Shown: positions 16,477-25,526, counted from the first letter of the stretch. The stretch: 64,000 bases of DNA from Acidobacteriota bacterium (GCA_016196065.1 JACPYL010000027.1:310001-374000), one strand, 5' to 3'. The notes: a model not told the origin generated them from the sequence alone. Translations and numbers: made by a program.

Positions 16477-17529
16477 ATGAAAACCCGGTTCCACATCGCG
16501 ATCGCGGTAGTTGTCTCAGTCATGATTCTGGGAAACGCTACCGCAGGGGCGCAACTGGTCGCCTCGCACGCTCCGGCACTCCCGGCCGCGAAGACGGATG
16601 CGAGCGCAAAGGCTTCGATGGCGCCCGCGTTGACGGTAACGGGCAAGCCGATCGCACGGGTCAATGGTGTTGAGTTGATCGACCGCGATTTGCTGCGCGA
16701 GATGTTCACCATCTTCCCGTATGCACAGCAACACAATGGATTTCCCAAGGAGCTCGAACCTGACATTCGGCGCGGCGCGCTCCAGATGATTATTTTTGAA
16801 GAACTGGTTTACCAGGAAGCGCAGCGGCGCAAGATGACGATTCCCGCTCCGGTCCTGGCCAAGGCGGAAACGGAATTTCGAAAACAGTTTGCCAACCCGG
16901 CGGCCTACCAGGACTTTCTGAAGACCGAGGTCAACGGCTCGGAATCTGCCATGCGGGGAAAAATCCGGCGCTCCTTGCTGATAGAAGCATTGCTGAATCA
17001 GGAAGTCAATGCCCCGGCGCGCGTCACTGCGGTGCAGGTCCGGGCAGAGTACGCAAAGTCCTCCGCGCAATACAAACACGGAGAAACGCTGCACATCCAG
17101 AGCATTTCGATTGTGCCTCCCAACGAAACCAAGCCAGTGTTGGAGGAAGGGAAGAGGCGGGCGGAAGAGGCTTTCAAGCAGGCAAAGCAAGCCAAGACGT
17201 ACCGGGAATTTGGGCTTCTCGCGGAGAAGCTCTCCGACGACGACTTCCACGTGAACATGGGGGATCATCGGCCACAGGATGCGGGAGCATTTCCGCCTCC
17301 CGTCGTGAAGGCAGCGGCGAAAATGAAGGTGGGGGAGGTCAGCGATCTGATTCAGCTGGGCAACTACTACACGATCTTCCGGCTGCAGGCACGCACTCCC
17401 GCTGGCGTGACGCCGTTCGCTGAAGTGAAAACCAAATTGCAGGCGGATCTGCAAAAGAAGAATACCGAGCAGCTCCGCTCGGCGCTGGCGCAGAAGTTGC
17501 GCAAGAATGCCAAGGTCGAGACGCTGTAG
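16477..17529 (+). CDS. Exported peptidyl-prolyl isomerase (SurA/PpiC parvulin type)
   Basis: The 350-residue protein has a signal peptide (MKTRFHIAIAVVVSVMILGN). A SurA-like N-terminal chaperone domain follows (PIARVNGVELIDRDLLREMF, then a helical region to about 185). A parvulin domain covers about 195-320 (ETLHIQSISIV, AKTYREFGLLAEKLSDD, GDHRPQDAGAFPPPVVKAAAKMKVGEVSDLIQLGNYYTIFRL). Such proteins assist folding of outer-membrane barrels and periplasmic proteins. I chose the ATG at 16477, preceded by AGGAGAGG. The beta-barrel gene starts 13 bases after its stop, so this is probably the dedicated foldase for that barrel or the cytochromes. Parvulin-type isomerases are known in porin-cytochrome gene clusters of other bacteria. 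Confidence 0.92.
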   Translation: MKTRFHIAIAVVVSVMILGNATAGAQLVASHAPALPAAKTDASAKASMAPALTVTGKPIARVNGVELIDRDLLREMFTIFPYAQQHNGFPKELEPDIRRGALQMIIFEELVYQEAQRRKMTIPAPVLAKAETEFRKQFANPAAYQDFLKTEVNGSESAMRGKIRRSLLIEALLNQEVNAPARVTAVQVRAEYAKSSAQYKHGETLHIQSISIVPPNETKPVLEEGKRRAEEAFKQAKQAKTYREFGLLAEKLSDDDFHVNMGDHRPQDAGAFPPPVVKAAAKMKVGEVSDLIQLGNYYTIFRLQARTPAGVTPFAEVKTKLQADLQKKNTEQLRSALAQKLRKNAKVETL

Positions 17530-17542
17530 TCAGGACTGGACG

Positions 17543-19384
17543 ATGTACCGTCAATTCTTGGTAACGGTCAGAAGGATCTGGGTACTGAGCCTTCTGGCGT
17601 TGCCGGTGTCCGCGACGCTCGCCCAAGCCCAGGTCGAAGTCGGCGACAACCTGAAGATGAACCTGAACGGCAACCTCGCTGTCGGGTATTCCGGTGACTA
17701 CGGCGATAGCGGTTCGGGCCACGGCACGTATGGTGCGGGCGCGGGGCAGCTCTCCGGTTTCTTCTACAACCCCCAATTTCTCTCGTTCACCGTGAACCCG
17801 TTCTACAACCGCAATCAGGACAACGCCTCCTTTACCTCTGTTCTCAGTGATACCGGCGTGGATGCGAACGTCAACCTCTTTGGCGGAAGCCGATTTCCGG
17901 GCTCGGTAGGCTACAGCAAATCCTTCATCAAAGGCAGCCAGTACGGAATTCCGGGATCGGGAGGTTTAACCTCGGACAGTTCGAACCGGAATTTCAATGT
18001 GACGTGGAGCGAGTTGCTTCCCGACATGCCCTCGTTAACCGCAACTTTTGCAGATAATGCCAGTTCCTCCACCCTGCAAGGCGAAACAGGAACGACGGAT
18101 TCGGCGTCCCGCACTTTCAATGCGATGTCGAACTACAGAATCGCAGGGTTCGGTCTCAACGCATTTCTGATGCATCAGAATTTCAGCGTAAAATTACCCG
18201 CTTTTCTTTCGCCAACCAACGCCACATCCAGTTCCTCGGGCACATCGTACGGTTTTTCGGCGAATCATCCGCTGCCTTTCTCCGGGGTCTTCACGGCCGG
18301 GTACAACCGGACCGACTACAGCAGCGAGAGCGGAGCGTATGCCAACAACGGCACGACGGATACAGCGGACTCAATGGTGGCGTTCCAGCCTACGCAGAGA
18401 TTGACCGTGAATGGAGAAATCCGCTACACCGGGAATCTGATTGGAGCTCTGCAGCAGTCTCAGCTGCCGGGCGCGCCACCGCCTTTGCCGACGAATGACC
18501 AGGCATCGCATGCCGTGTCCGTCAGCACTTATGGGAGTTACAACCTGGGACGCGGCTTCATCCTGATCGGATACGCCAACCGGCAGACGCAGCATTTCGA
18601 GGGCGTTGACACCACAAGCAACCGGGCTGGTGGGACACTCACCTACCGGTATTCGCAACCCCTATTCGGCATGCTCTACTTCAGCTTCGGCTTGGTCAAC
18701 AACGCCAGCAATTATGGCGGAGGGAGTCTCGGGTACGTCGGCAACGTGTCACTTAAGAAACAAATCGCGCATTGGCAGGTGGATACCGATTTCAGCTATG
18801 CACAGAATGTCCAAACTATTATCGCGAACTACACCACCAGCAATTACAGCTACGGTGGAATGCTTCGCCGGCGATTTGGTGCGAGTTCATCCTTTACAAC
18901 GTCGTACCGGGGCATGGAGAGCGGGCTGACTCAATTACCCGGATACAGCAATCGCTCGGACACGTTTATGGCGCTTCTGAACCGGGGAAGGTACGGTTTT
19001 TCCGGAAGCTATGCGAAGTCGCACGGGACTGCACTCTTGTCTTCGGGCGGCATACTCACACCTAACGTGCTGTCTCCCTTGATCTCGCCCGACCAGGCGA
19101 TCTACAGCGGAGAAGTGTACGGTGCCGGCATCAGTGTCGTGCCGATGAGAAAAATGATTATCAACGTGAACTGGTACCGGACGCGTTCGGATACAGAAAC
19201 CGCAAGCGTGTTCTCAGCCAACAACAGCGAACGCCTCTACGGTCAGATGCAGTACAATCTGCGCAAGCTTTCGTTCCGGGCGGGTTATTGGAGAGTGAAT
19301 CAGGGCATCAGCGCCGACGGGCATCCACCCACAACGGTCAATACGTATTTCTTCAACATCTCCCGATGGTTCAACGTATTCTAA
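17543..19384 (+). CDS. Large outer-membrane beta-barrel protein (porin-like partner of multiheme cytochromes)
   Basis: The 613-residue protein has a signal peptide ending LAQA, then long runs of alternating polar and hydrophobic residues rich in Gly, Ser, Asn, Tyr and aromatic girdle residues (GFGLNAFLMHQNFSVKL, RGFILIGYANRQTQHF, FGMLYFSFGLVNNASNYG). It ends ...YFFNISRWFNVF; a C-terminal Phe is a barrel-assembly signal. Mature Cys is absent. Size and context resemble the MtrB/PioB-type sheath barrels of porin-cytochrome conduits, but I see no diagnostic motif and homology is not shown. I used the ATG at 17543, where the signal peptide begins. It follows the isomerase by 13 bases and its end overlaps the second NHL gene by 19 bases, indicating tight co-expression. 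Confidence 0.85.
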   Translation: MYRQFLVTVRRIWVLSLLALPVSATLAQAQVEVGDNLKMNLNGNLAVGYSGDYGDSGSGHGTYGAGAGQLSGFFYNPQFLSFTVNPFYNRNQDNASFTSVLSDTGVDANVNLFGGSRFPGSVGYSKSFIKGSQYGIPGSGGLTSDSSNRNFNVTWSELLPDMPSLTATFADNASSSTLQGETGTTDSASRTFNAMSNYRIAGFGLNAFLMHQNFSVKLPAFLSPTNATSSSSGTSYGFSANHPLPFSGVFTAGYNRTDYSSESGAYANNGTTDTADSMVAFQPTQRLTVNGEIRYTGNLIGALQQSQLPGAPPPLPTNDQASHAVSVSTYGSYNLGRGFILIGYANRQTQHFEGVDTTSNRAGGTLTYRYSQPLFGMLYFSFGLVNNASNYGGGSLGYVGNVSLKKQIAHWQVDTDFSYAQNVQTIIANYTTSNYSYGGMLRRRFGASSSFTTSYRGMESGLTQLPGYSNRSDTFMALLNRGRYGFSGSYAKSHGTALLSSGGILTPNVLSPLISPDQAIYSGEVYGAGISVVPMRKMIINVNWYRTRSDTETASVFSANNSERLYGQMQYNLRKLSFRAGYWRVNQGISADGHPPTTVNTYFFNISRWFNVF

Positions 19385-20475
19385 TCCGCACGTGCGCGAG
19401 AAGACTGCGCAGTGCTGCGTGGATCCTCTTGTTGTTTTTCAGTTTCCTCGTACAACCTCTCTTTTGTGCCAGCAGCAAGAAATCGCAACCCGCCATACCC
19501 ATGCCCCCCGATCTCATACTGGAAGGGGGCCGCAAGCTCAGCTTCGAGCGGGTTCTCGGTTCAGAACGCGAGATCCGCGGCAAGCCCGGTTTCTGGAGAA
19601 AGCTGGTGGATGTGGTGGCCGGCGAACCGGACTACAAGAGGATGGTCCGGCCCTACGGTGTTGCAGTTGATTCGCACGGACGCGTCGTCGTTACCGATCC
19701 CGGGATGAACGGGATTCACATATTTGACGCAGAGCAGCACAAGTACAAGTTCGTCGAGCGCAGAGAGAAATCAAAAGACCCGATGCTGCAGCCGCAGTGC
19801 ATCGCCGTTGATGCCGAGGACAATATCTATGTCACGGACTCAACTGCGGGCAAGATTTTCGTCTTCGAGCCCAGTGGCAAATACAAAGGCGTGTTCGGCA
19901 GCCTGAAAGGTGGGGAAGGATATTTCAAGCGGCCGACCGGAATCGCAATCGACCGCGAAACAAGACAGATCTACGTCACGGACACTCTTCGTGACAAGGT
20001 TTACATCCTGGATGCGAACGGACAGGTGTTGAACAGTTTCGGGCAGCATGGCGAGAAGAACGGCGAATTCAATCTCCCCACCGAACTGATGATCAAGAAC
20101 GGCGTCCTGGCAGTCGTCGATGCGATGAACTTCCGCGTGCAGACCTTCGACGCTAAGGGAAATTTTCAGAGCGCGATTGGAGACCTCGGTGATTCCGAAG
20201 AGGCGCTGTTTCGCCCCAAGGGGATTGCTCTCGATTCGGAAAAACACATTTACCTGGTCGAGGGCCTGTCGAGCACCATCCAGGTATTTGACCGCGACGG
20301 ACAGTTGCTCTACTACTTCGGCAGGCGCGGACGGAACTTGGGAGAGTTTCAACTTCCCGCGGGATTGTTTATTGATAAGACCGATCGTGTGTATGTAGTC
20401 GATTCATACAACCGCCGCGTGCAGATCTTCCAATATCACGGCGTGAAATTGAGTGCGCAAGGAGCGAGGCCATGA
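19366..20475 (+). CDS. Exported NHL-repeat beta-propeller (second of two)
   Basis: The 369-residue protein starts with a hydrophobic export segment (about 15-37) ending LFCASSKKS; the Cys could be a lipidation site but the preceding Leu-Phe is not a good lipobox. NHL blades follow: RPYGVAVDSHGRVVVTDP, QPQCIAVDAEDNIYVTDS, RPTGIAIDRETRQIYVTDT, LPTELMIKNGVLAVVDAM, RPKGIALDSEKHIYLVEG and LPAGLFIDKTDRVYVVDS, so about six blades. It is paralogous to the NHL protein at 13631, including the pre-propeller segment. The start lies inside the end of the barrel gene (19-base overlap) and the stop overlaps the ATG of the 12-motif cytochrome (ATGA), so all three should be made together. Likely a scaffold on or under the outer membrane. 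Confidence 0.9.
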   Translation: MVQRILIRTCARRLRSAAWILLLFFSFLVQPLFCASSKKSQPAIPMPPDLILEGGRKLSFERVLGSEREIRGKPGFWRKLVDVVAGEPDYKRMVRPYGVAVDSHGRVVVTDPGMNGIHIFDAEQHKYKFVERREKSKDPMLQPQCIAVDAEDNIYVTDSTAGKIFVFEPSGKYKGVFGSLKGGEGYFKRPTGIAIDRETRQIYVTDTLRDKVYILDANGQVLNSFGQHGEKNGEFNLPTELMIKNGVLAVVDAMNFRVQTFDAKGNFQSAIGDLGDSEEALFRPKGIALDSEKHIYLVEGLSSTIQVFDRDGQLLYYFGRRGRNLGEFQLPAGLFIDKTDRVYVVDSYNRRVQIFQYHGVKLSAQGARP

Positions 20476-22283
20476 AAACCAGAGTGATGCTGTTCCTCTG
20501 CTTCGTAGCTTCGCTCGCATGGGCGCAATCGAGCGATGTGCTCGGATCGCATGACCTTTCGATGAGCGGCACGTCGCGGATTAAAGGCCAGATGTCCGCC
20601 GCCTGCCTCTATTGCCACGTACCGCACTCGGGACTCGGCAAGGGCCCGCTGTGGGGGCAAACGTTCTCGACTGCGCTGTATTCAACTTACACCAGCGGCA
20701 CCGAGCAAAATGCAGCCATCCAACCGGAACTTGGCCAGGCAAGCTCGCTCTGCCTCAGTTGCCACGATGGGACGGTCGCGGTTGGGCAAGTGATTCCATA
20801 CGGGCCCTACGCCATGACGGGCACGATGCCCAAGATGACCACGGAACTGCAGAGCACTCACCCCTTCAGCCTTCAACTTCCGCTTAAGGATGCAGCGAAC
20901 CTGGTGGCTACCCTGGCGGCGAATGGAACCACTAACGACCCCACGCAAGCGGTCAAACTGATCCGGGGCAACCTGGAGTGCACAAGTTGCCATGAACCTC
21001 ACAATCAAAGTATCGACAAGCATTCCCTCAATTTTCTAGTGAAGGATAACGTCAAGGGGGCAGTGTGCCTGGCCTGCCATGAAATAAATCCGCGGACCGT
21101 CAACGGCCACGATAATGTGCTCGCAACCTGGCCGGTCACGATCCACGCCACTGCCGGCAACCTGGTCAATCCGAATGCGGGATTGGGCGGATACAGCACG
21201 GTGGCGGAGTTCGCGTGCAATTCGTGTCATATCCCGCACGCCGGGAGCGGTGCCAAGGGATTGTTGCGGGGAAGCAACGAGGCCGATTGCATCACCTGCC
21301 ATAACGGTGGCTCAGCGTTGTCGCCAGCGGCCCCGAATGTTTTTGCAGAGTTTGCCAAGCAGGGAGCGCATCCTTTTTACACTCCCACCGGATCGCATGA
21401 TGCGAGCGAGGACGTGCTTCTCAATCAGAACCGGCATGCCACGTGTGCCGACTGCCACAATCCGCACACGTCCAACCAGGTTGTGACCTTTCCGCTTCCG
21501 CCGACATTGCGCGCGTCCCAGGATGGTGTTCCGGGAATTAGCTCTTCGGACGGCGTCACCGTGTTGAAGCCCGCCGCGAACCAGTTCGAAAATTGCCTGC
21601 GGTGCCACGGAACCAGTACCGGCAAGACCACGAACCCGGTGGTATTCGGATACCTGCCGGTGCGGGTTGTGGCCGCGCCGGATCCATTGAATGTGATTCT
21701 GGAATTCAGCCTTACTTCAACGTCCAGCCATCCCGTGACCCACGATCGGACCAGCCCGCTTCCTCAGACAAGCCTGCGTGCGAACATGCTCAATCAGGAT
21801 GGCGCGACGATTGGGCGAGCGATGGGGAGTCGTATTCTCTGCACCGACTGCCACAACAGCGACGACAACCGCGAATTCGGCGGTACGGGTCCAAGCGGTC
21901 CCCATGGGTCGAGGTGGTTCCATCTCCTCGAACGACGCTACGAGTTCAGTCAGGCTGTCGTTCCGGGCGGGACGATTACCAATCTGTTTCCCACACCTGA
22001 TCTCAGCGTGGCCGGTCCGTACGCGATGTGTGCCAAGTGCCACGACCTCGCGCAACTGATCAGCAATAGCAGTTTCACTGAGCATGAGCGTCACATCAAC
22101 GCGGGCTTTTCTTGTTCGGCGTGCCACACCGCGCACGGTATGGGAACAGTATCGGCCTCGATCAGTGGAGAACGCCTGGTGAATTTTGACGCGGGCGTAG
22201 TTGCGGCCAAGACCGGAGTCCCCGTCTCCTACAACCGGGCCACCAATTCGTGCGCATTGGTTTGCCACAATCAAACCCATTGA
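20472..22283 (+). CDS. 12-motif multiheme c-type cytochrome with a final CX3CH
   Basis: The 603-residue protein has a signal peptide (MKTRVMLFLCFVASLAWA-Q). There are 11 standard CXXCH motifs, from CLYCH at 45-49 to CSACH near 555, plus a last CALVCH (594-599) with three residues between the cysteines. The N-terminal third repeats the module of the tetraheme cytochrome: CxxCHVPHSG, LWGQ, CLSCHDGT, HPF, CTSCHEPH, CLACH. Further units follow (CNSCHIPHAG, CADCHNPHTS). A large loop with no heme lies between about residues 390 and 455. Protein size and position after the barrel suggest an outer-surface or barrel-lodged electron carrier. It is the last gene of the cluster; a convergent gene begins 67 bases further on. 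Confidence 0.93.
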   Translation: MKTRVMLFLCFVASLAWAQSSDVLGSHDLSMSGTSRIKGQMSAACLYCHVPHSGLGKGPLWGQTFSTALYSTYTSGTEQNAAIQPELGQASSLCLSCHDGTVAVGQVIPYGPYAMTGTMPKMTTELQSTHPFSLQLPLKDAANLVATLAANGTTNDPTQAVKLIRGNLECTSCHEPHNQSIDKHSLNFLVKDNVKGAVCLACHEINPRTVNGHDNVLATWPVTIHATAGNLVNPNAGLGGYSTVAEFACNSCHIPHAGSGAKGLLRGSNEADCITCHNGGSALSPAAPNVFAEFAKQGAHPFYTPTGSHDASEDVLLNQNRHATCADCHNPHTSNQVVTFPLPPTLRASQDGVPGISSSDGVTVLKPAANQFENCLRCHGTSTGKTTNPVVFGYLPVRVVAAPDPLNVILEFSLTSTSSHPVTHDRTSPLPQTSLRANMLNQDGATIGRAMGSRILCTDCHNSDDNREFGGTGPSGPHGSRWFHLLERRYEFSQAVVPGGTITNLFPTPDLSVAGPYAMCAKCHDLAQLISNSSFTEHERHINAGFSCSACHTAHGMGTVSASISGERLVNFDAGVVAAKTGVPVSYNRATNSCALVCHNQTH

Positions 22284-22350
22284 CGATGGGGCAGCGTTGC
22301 ACAGGTAAGGCACTCTTCGGAGTTGCAGACACCGAGCGAAAGAACAATCC

Positions 22351-24678
22351 TCAGTAAATCAAACGAATGATGTCGCTATGATCGTCCGTCCACAGCCGTG
22401 GGCCGACTTCGTAGACGTATTGAACAGTAATCGACTCCAGGCCTGGAATGTTCAAGGAATCGGGGCCTTTCGACATCAGAAACCAGCCGCTATCGAAGGT
22501 GAGGCCTTGGCCATGGCTCATCGTCATGCGCGATTGAGAATGAAAATGTTGCGCGGCACCGAGGAGAACCGGAACGAGATTGACGTGTCTGCTCGTAATA
22601 TGAACCGCAATGATCCCTTTGTCAGAGTCCAGTAGCTTCCAATAAGTTTCAAATGCCTCTTCTGTCAGCAGGTGCACGGGAATCGCATCCCCGCTGAAAG
22701 CATCGAGCACGAGGACGTCAAATTGTCTGGACCGGCCTTCCGCCAACTCGCGCTCAAGAGAAAGACGAGCGTCTCCCAGCACAGTTGTTACAGAAGCTGG
22801 CGAATCTTCTAGAAACGTAAAAATTGGCTGCTCGCCTTTCGAGAGCGCGACTACATCGGGATCGAGTTCGTAAAAGCGAATCGAATCGCCGGAGTGTCCA
22901 TAGGTTGCGAGCGTACCTACTCCCAGACCAACCACTCCGATCCGCAAATTGCTGGTCCAACCCGACCTCTTGGAGTGATTGCGAAGGACCACTCCGATGC
23001 CGCTATCCGGGCCATAGTACGCGAGCGGGACACGTTGATCGGGAGGATCGAGTTGTGCGCCGTGCGTGGTCTGCCCATGAACGAGCATCTGCATGTTGTG
23101 GTCGCGAAAAACCCGAACCAATCCGAAGAAGTTGCGTGCGCTTGACACCATCCCAGGCTTCGGCCGCGCGTTGTAGCCAAGTACCACGAACGATCCTAAC
23201 GCCAGCAGAGCCACGAGGATCTGTACGAAGCGGAACGTGGATTTTGGAGGGGTGGGAGATTGTTCGAAAACGAGCGTACCTAATACAACTATCGTTCCAA
23301 TTAGAAAAACAATCGGATAAAACCTAACCACGGCGAGAACACCGGCTACTTCGGGATCCCAAATGCCAATCGCGTAGGCTACTACGATCGTGATTGCAAC
23401 CACAGCCACAGGCAGGATTAAACTCCCGGAAAATATCCATGATCCCCGGTCGCGAAAGAGCGTAATCAGCAGCAGTAAGACAGCCAGTCCAAGTGACAAC
23501 TCGAATTCAACGAACGATGTAAACAGGCGAGGGGCGATCAATGCTACGAATATGCCGCCGGCGGCTCCGCCTGCCGAAATCGAGAGGTAGAAAGACGTGA
23601 GGTGACTGGCTGCAGGCTTCGTAATGGCCAGCTCGCCGTGGCAGATCATACAGGTTGCGAACAGGACCACTAGCGGGAACAACAAACGAGCAAAGACGCT
23701 CAGATGTGTTTGCAGGGCAGCGCAAGTCAGGAAGAGTGCGATTCCAAAGAGCGGGTGAAAGACGGCTCGTTGATACCAGCGTGGATGATCGAAGCAAAAA
23801 ATGAAACTGAACAGATAAATGGAAAGTGGCAGCACCCAAAAAAGTGGAACAGTAATTACCTCCTGGCACAGCAAGTTGGTGGTTGCCAACAGCAACGAAG
23901 AGGCGCATGCCGCCAATACAAACCACAGCAAGAAATTGAGACGGCTGTAAGGTGTGGCCGCAGAATCCGGGAGTTCCTGCGATTGGGCAATGGCGGCGAT
24001 GCCGTAGTCCCTGGTTTTGCGGCTGCACAGCAGGCAGGCAGCGACGAAGACGCAGAACAGGATTGCCCACAATTGCCCTAGTGTCTTCAGGCGAAGAGTC
24101 GGCTCTAAGAGAAATGGAAAAGCTAAGAGTCCGAACAACGATCCGAGATTTGAGAGAGCGTAGAGCCGATATGCCCTTTCTCCGGCACCAATGCGGCTGA
24201 ACCAGGATTGCAACAGCGGAGCCGTCGTGGACAAAACAAAAAAAGGTAGGCCGGTGGTGACCAGAATGATCAAACAGACGTTTGCCACCGGGTGATCACT
24301 TTGCGGCGGCTTCCAGTTCGCGCCGGGAGTGATGGCAGAAGGCCACACAACCGACAGAGCTAACACCAGGAGAATCGCAGCCGACATCAGAAGCGCGTGC
24401 AGTTTGAATTGTCCGGAAAGCGGAAGACGCGTCGAAACCAGATGGGAATAGACATAGCCCGCCAGAAGCAGCAACTGGAAGACCAGCATACTGGTTGTCC
24501 AAACTGCCGGCGAACCACCGAACCACGGCAGAATGTGTTTGTTCACAATCAGCTGCACTTGAAAGAGAAGGAACGCACTCAAGAATGAAGTCACCGCAAA
24601 GAGCAGCAGTGTTGTGGCGCCCACCGATGCTGGTGTTGCATCGGTGACAGTCACCCGGTTATTCGTTCCCATGCCCAT
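22351..24678 (-). CDS. Fused multi-pass membrane / spermidine-synthase-like protein
   Basis: The first two thirds are hydrophobic with many membrane helices (for example LLFAVTSFLSAFLLFQVQLIVNKHILPWFGG, LLLAGYVYSHLV), matching the common fused MFS/spermidine synthase proteins. The C-terminal 230 residues hold a Rossmann methyltransferase-like fold: IGVVGLGVGTLATYG, then YELDPDVVALSK, GDARLSLERELAEG and FDVLVLDAFSGDAIP, as in spermidine synthases. Whether it moves aminopropyl groups is unproven for this fused family. I chose the ATG at 24678; a TTG at 24738 would add 20 residues. A small inverted repeat CTCACA/TGTGAG (24782-24798) lies upstream and could be an operator. The gene is convergent with the cytochrome cluster and probably unrelated to it. 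Confidence 0.85.
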   Translation of the reverse strand: MGMGTNNRVTVTDATPASVGATTLLLFAVTSFLSAFLLFQVQLIVNKHILPWFGGSPAVWTTSMLVFQLLLLAGYVYSHLVSTRLPLSGQFKLHALLMSAAILLVLALSVVWPSAITPGANWKPPQSDHPVANVCLIILVTTGLPFFVLSTTAPLLQSWFSRIGAGERAYRLYALSNLGSLFGLLAFPFLLEPTLRLKTLGQLWAILFCVFVAACLLCSRKTRDYGIAAIAQSQELPDSAATPYSRLNFLLWFVLAACASSLLLATTNLLCQEVITVPLFWVLPLSIYLFSFIFCFDHPRWYQRAVFHPLFGIALFLTCAALQTHLSVFARLLFPLVVLFATCMICHGELAITKPAASHLTSFYLSISAGGAAGGIFVALIAPRLFTSFVEFELSLGLAVLLLLITLFRDRGSWIFSGSLILPVAVVAITIVVAYAIGIWDPEVAGVLAVVRFYPIVFLIGTIVVLGTLVFEQSPTPPKSTFRFVQILVALLALGSFVVLGYNARPKPGMVSSARNFFGLVRVFRDHNMQMLVHGQTTHGAQLDPPDQRVPLAYYGPDSGIGVVLRNHSKRSGWTSNLRIGVVGLGVGTLATYGHSGDSIRFYELDPDVVALSKGEQPIFTFLEDSPASVTTVLGDARLSLERELAEGRSRQFDVLVLDAFSGDAIPVHLLTEEAFETYWKLLDSDKGIIAVHITSRHVNLVPVLLGAAQHFHSQSRMTMSHGQGLTFDSGWFLMSKGPDSLNIPGLESITVQYVYEVGPRLWTDDHSDIIRLIY

Positions 24679-24860
24679 CTCGACTCGCGGAGCGTGTGGC
24701 TGTATCCCGGACGGCCGGGCCGAAGAATGTGAGGGCAATCAACCTGACCTGAGCCGATCCTTTAGCCGGTTCGTGGCAACACTCACAAAAAGTGTGAGCA
24801 GATTCGCTTCACCTGGGGCGTGAGGCGAGGTTACAAGCCACTCCATATCTCCTCGGATCA

Positions 24861-25526
24861 CTACTCCGCCAGTGGTTTTCCCTTGGTGCCGGGCTTCACT
24901 TCCGAGTGTTTCTTGGCTTCAGCGATCATCTGTTCGACTTTGTCTTTTGCTTCGTAGTTGGGGTTCGTCGCCAGCAGCTTTTCCCAATCCGCCACGGCTC
25001 CAGTAACGTCCATCTTGCCCTGCCACTTTACGAGTCCTCGATTGAAGAGCGTGTTCGCTTTATTCGGCTCGTCAGTGAGCGCCTTGCTGAACTCCGCGAT
25101 TGCGGAATCGGCGTTGCCCATGTACCAGTACGCCGTGCCCATGTCGGTACGTACACCGGCGTCCGAAGGCCTTGTTTTAAGGGCACGTCCGTAGTAGTCA
25201 ATTGCGATCGGATACTGCTGTGCGTCGTAATAACTGTTGCCAATACTCGCCAGCAAATCTGCATTGGTAGGATCCGCTTTTAGTTTTTCGATCAGTGGCG
25301 CCGCCTGTGTGTCGGCCATGGCCTTCAATTGGGCGGGACTTGGCATCTGGGACGCGGGTTGTTGCGTCGTCGGTGCGCTCGCCATATCCGGAGCGGCCGC
25401 CGCGGGACTCTGTGATCCGCGAATCAGCCAGCCGCCAGCGATTCCAACGAGCAGGCAGATCACGGCGAGAACATAGGCCTGCACGCTGGTCCACTGCTGG
25501 GTAGAGGTCCGATTTTCAACTGTCAT
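24861..25526 (-). CDS. Membrane-anchored TPR protein (CcmH/NrfG-like in layout), copy 2
   Basis: The 221-residue protein has one N-terminal membrane helix (VLAVICLLVGIAGGWLIRG, about 17-36), a Pro/Ala-rich linker, and tetratricopeptide repeats from about residue 78 (NADLLASIGNSYYDAQQYPIAIDYYGRAL and two more). The layout matches the TPR domain of CcmH/NrfG, which holds apocytochromes during heme attachment, though this fold has many other uses. It is 42 bases downstream of a paralogue with the same anchor motif (LxxGxxxGxLxRGSQ). Two adjacent copies close to a multiheme cytochrome locus make a role in cytochrome or protein-complex assembly plausible, but this is only positional inference. Confidence 0.85.
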   Translation of the reverse strand: MTVENRTSTQQWTSVQAYVLAVICLLVGIAGGWLIRGSQSPAAAAPDMASAPTTQQPASQMPSPAQLKAMADTQAAPLIEKLKADPTNADLLASIGNSYYDAQQYPIAIDYYGRALKTRPSDAGVRTDMGTAYWYMGNADSAIAEFSKALTDEPNKANTLFNRGLVKWQGKMDVTGAVADWEKLLATNPNYEAKDKVEQMIAEAKKHSEVKPGTKGKPLAE

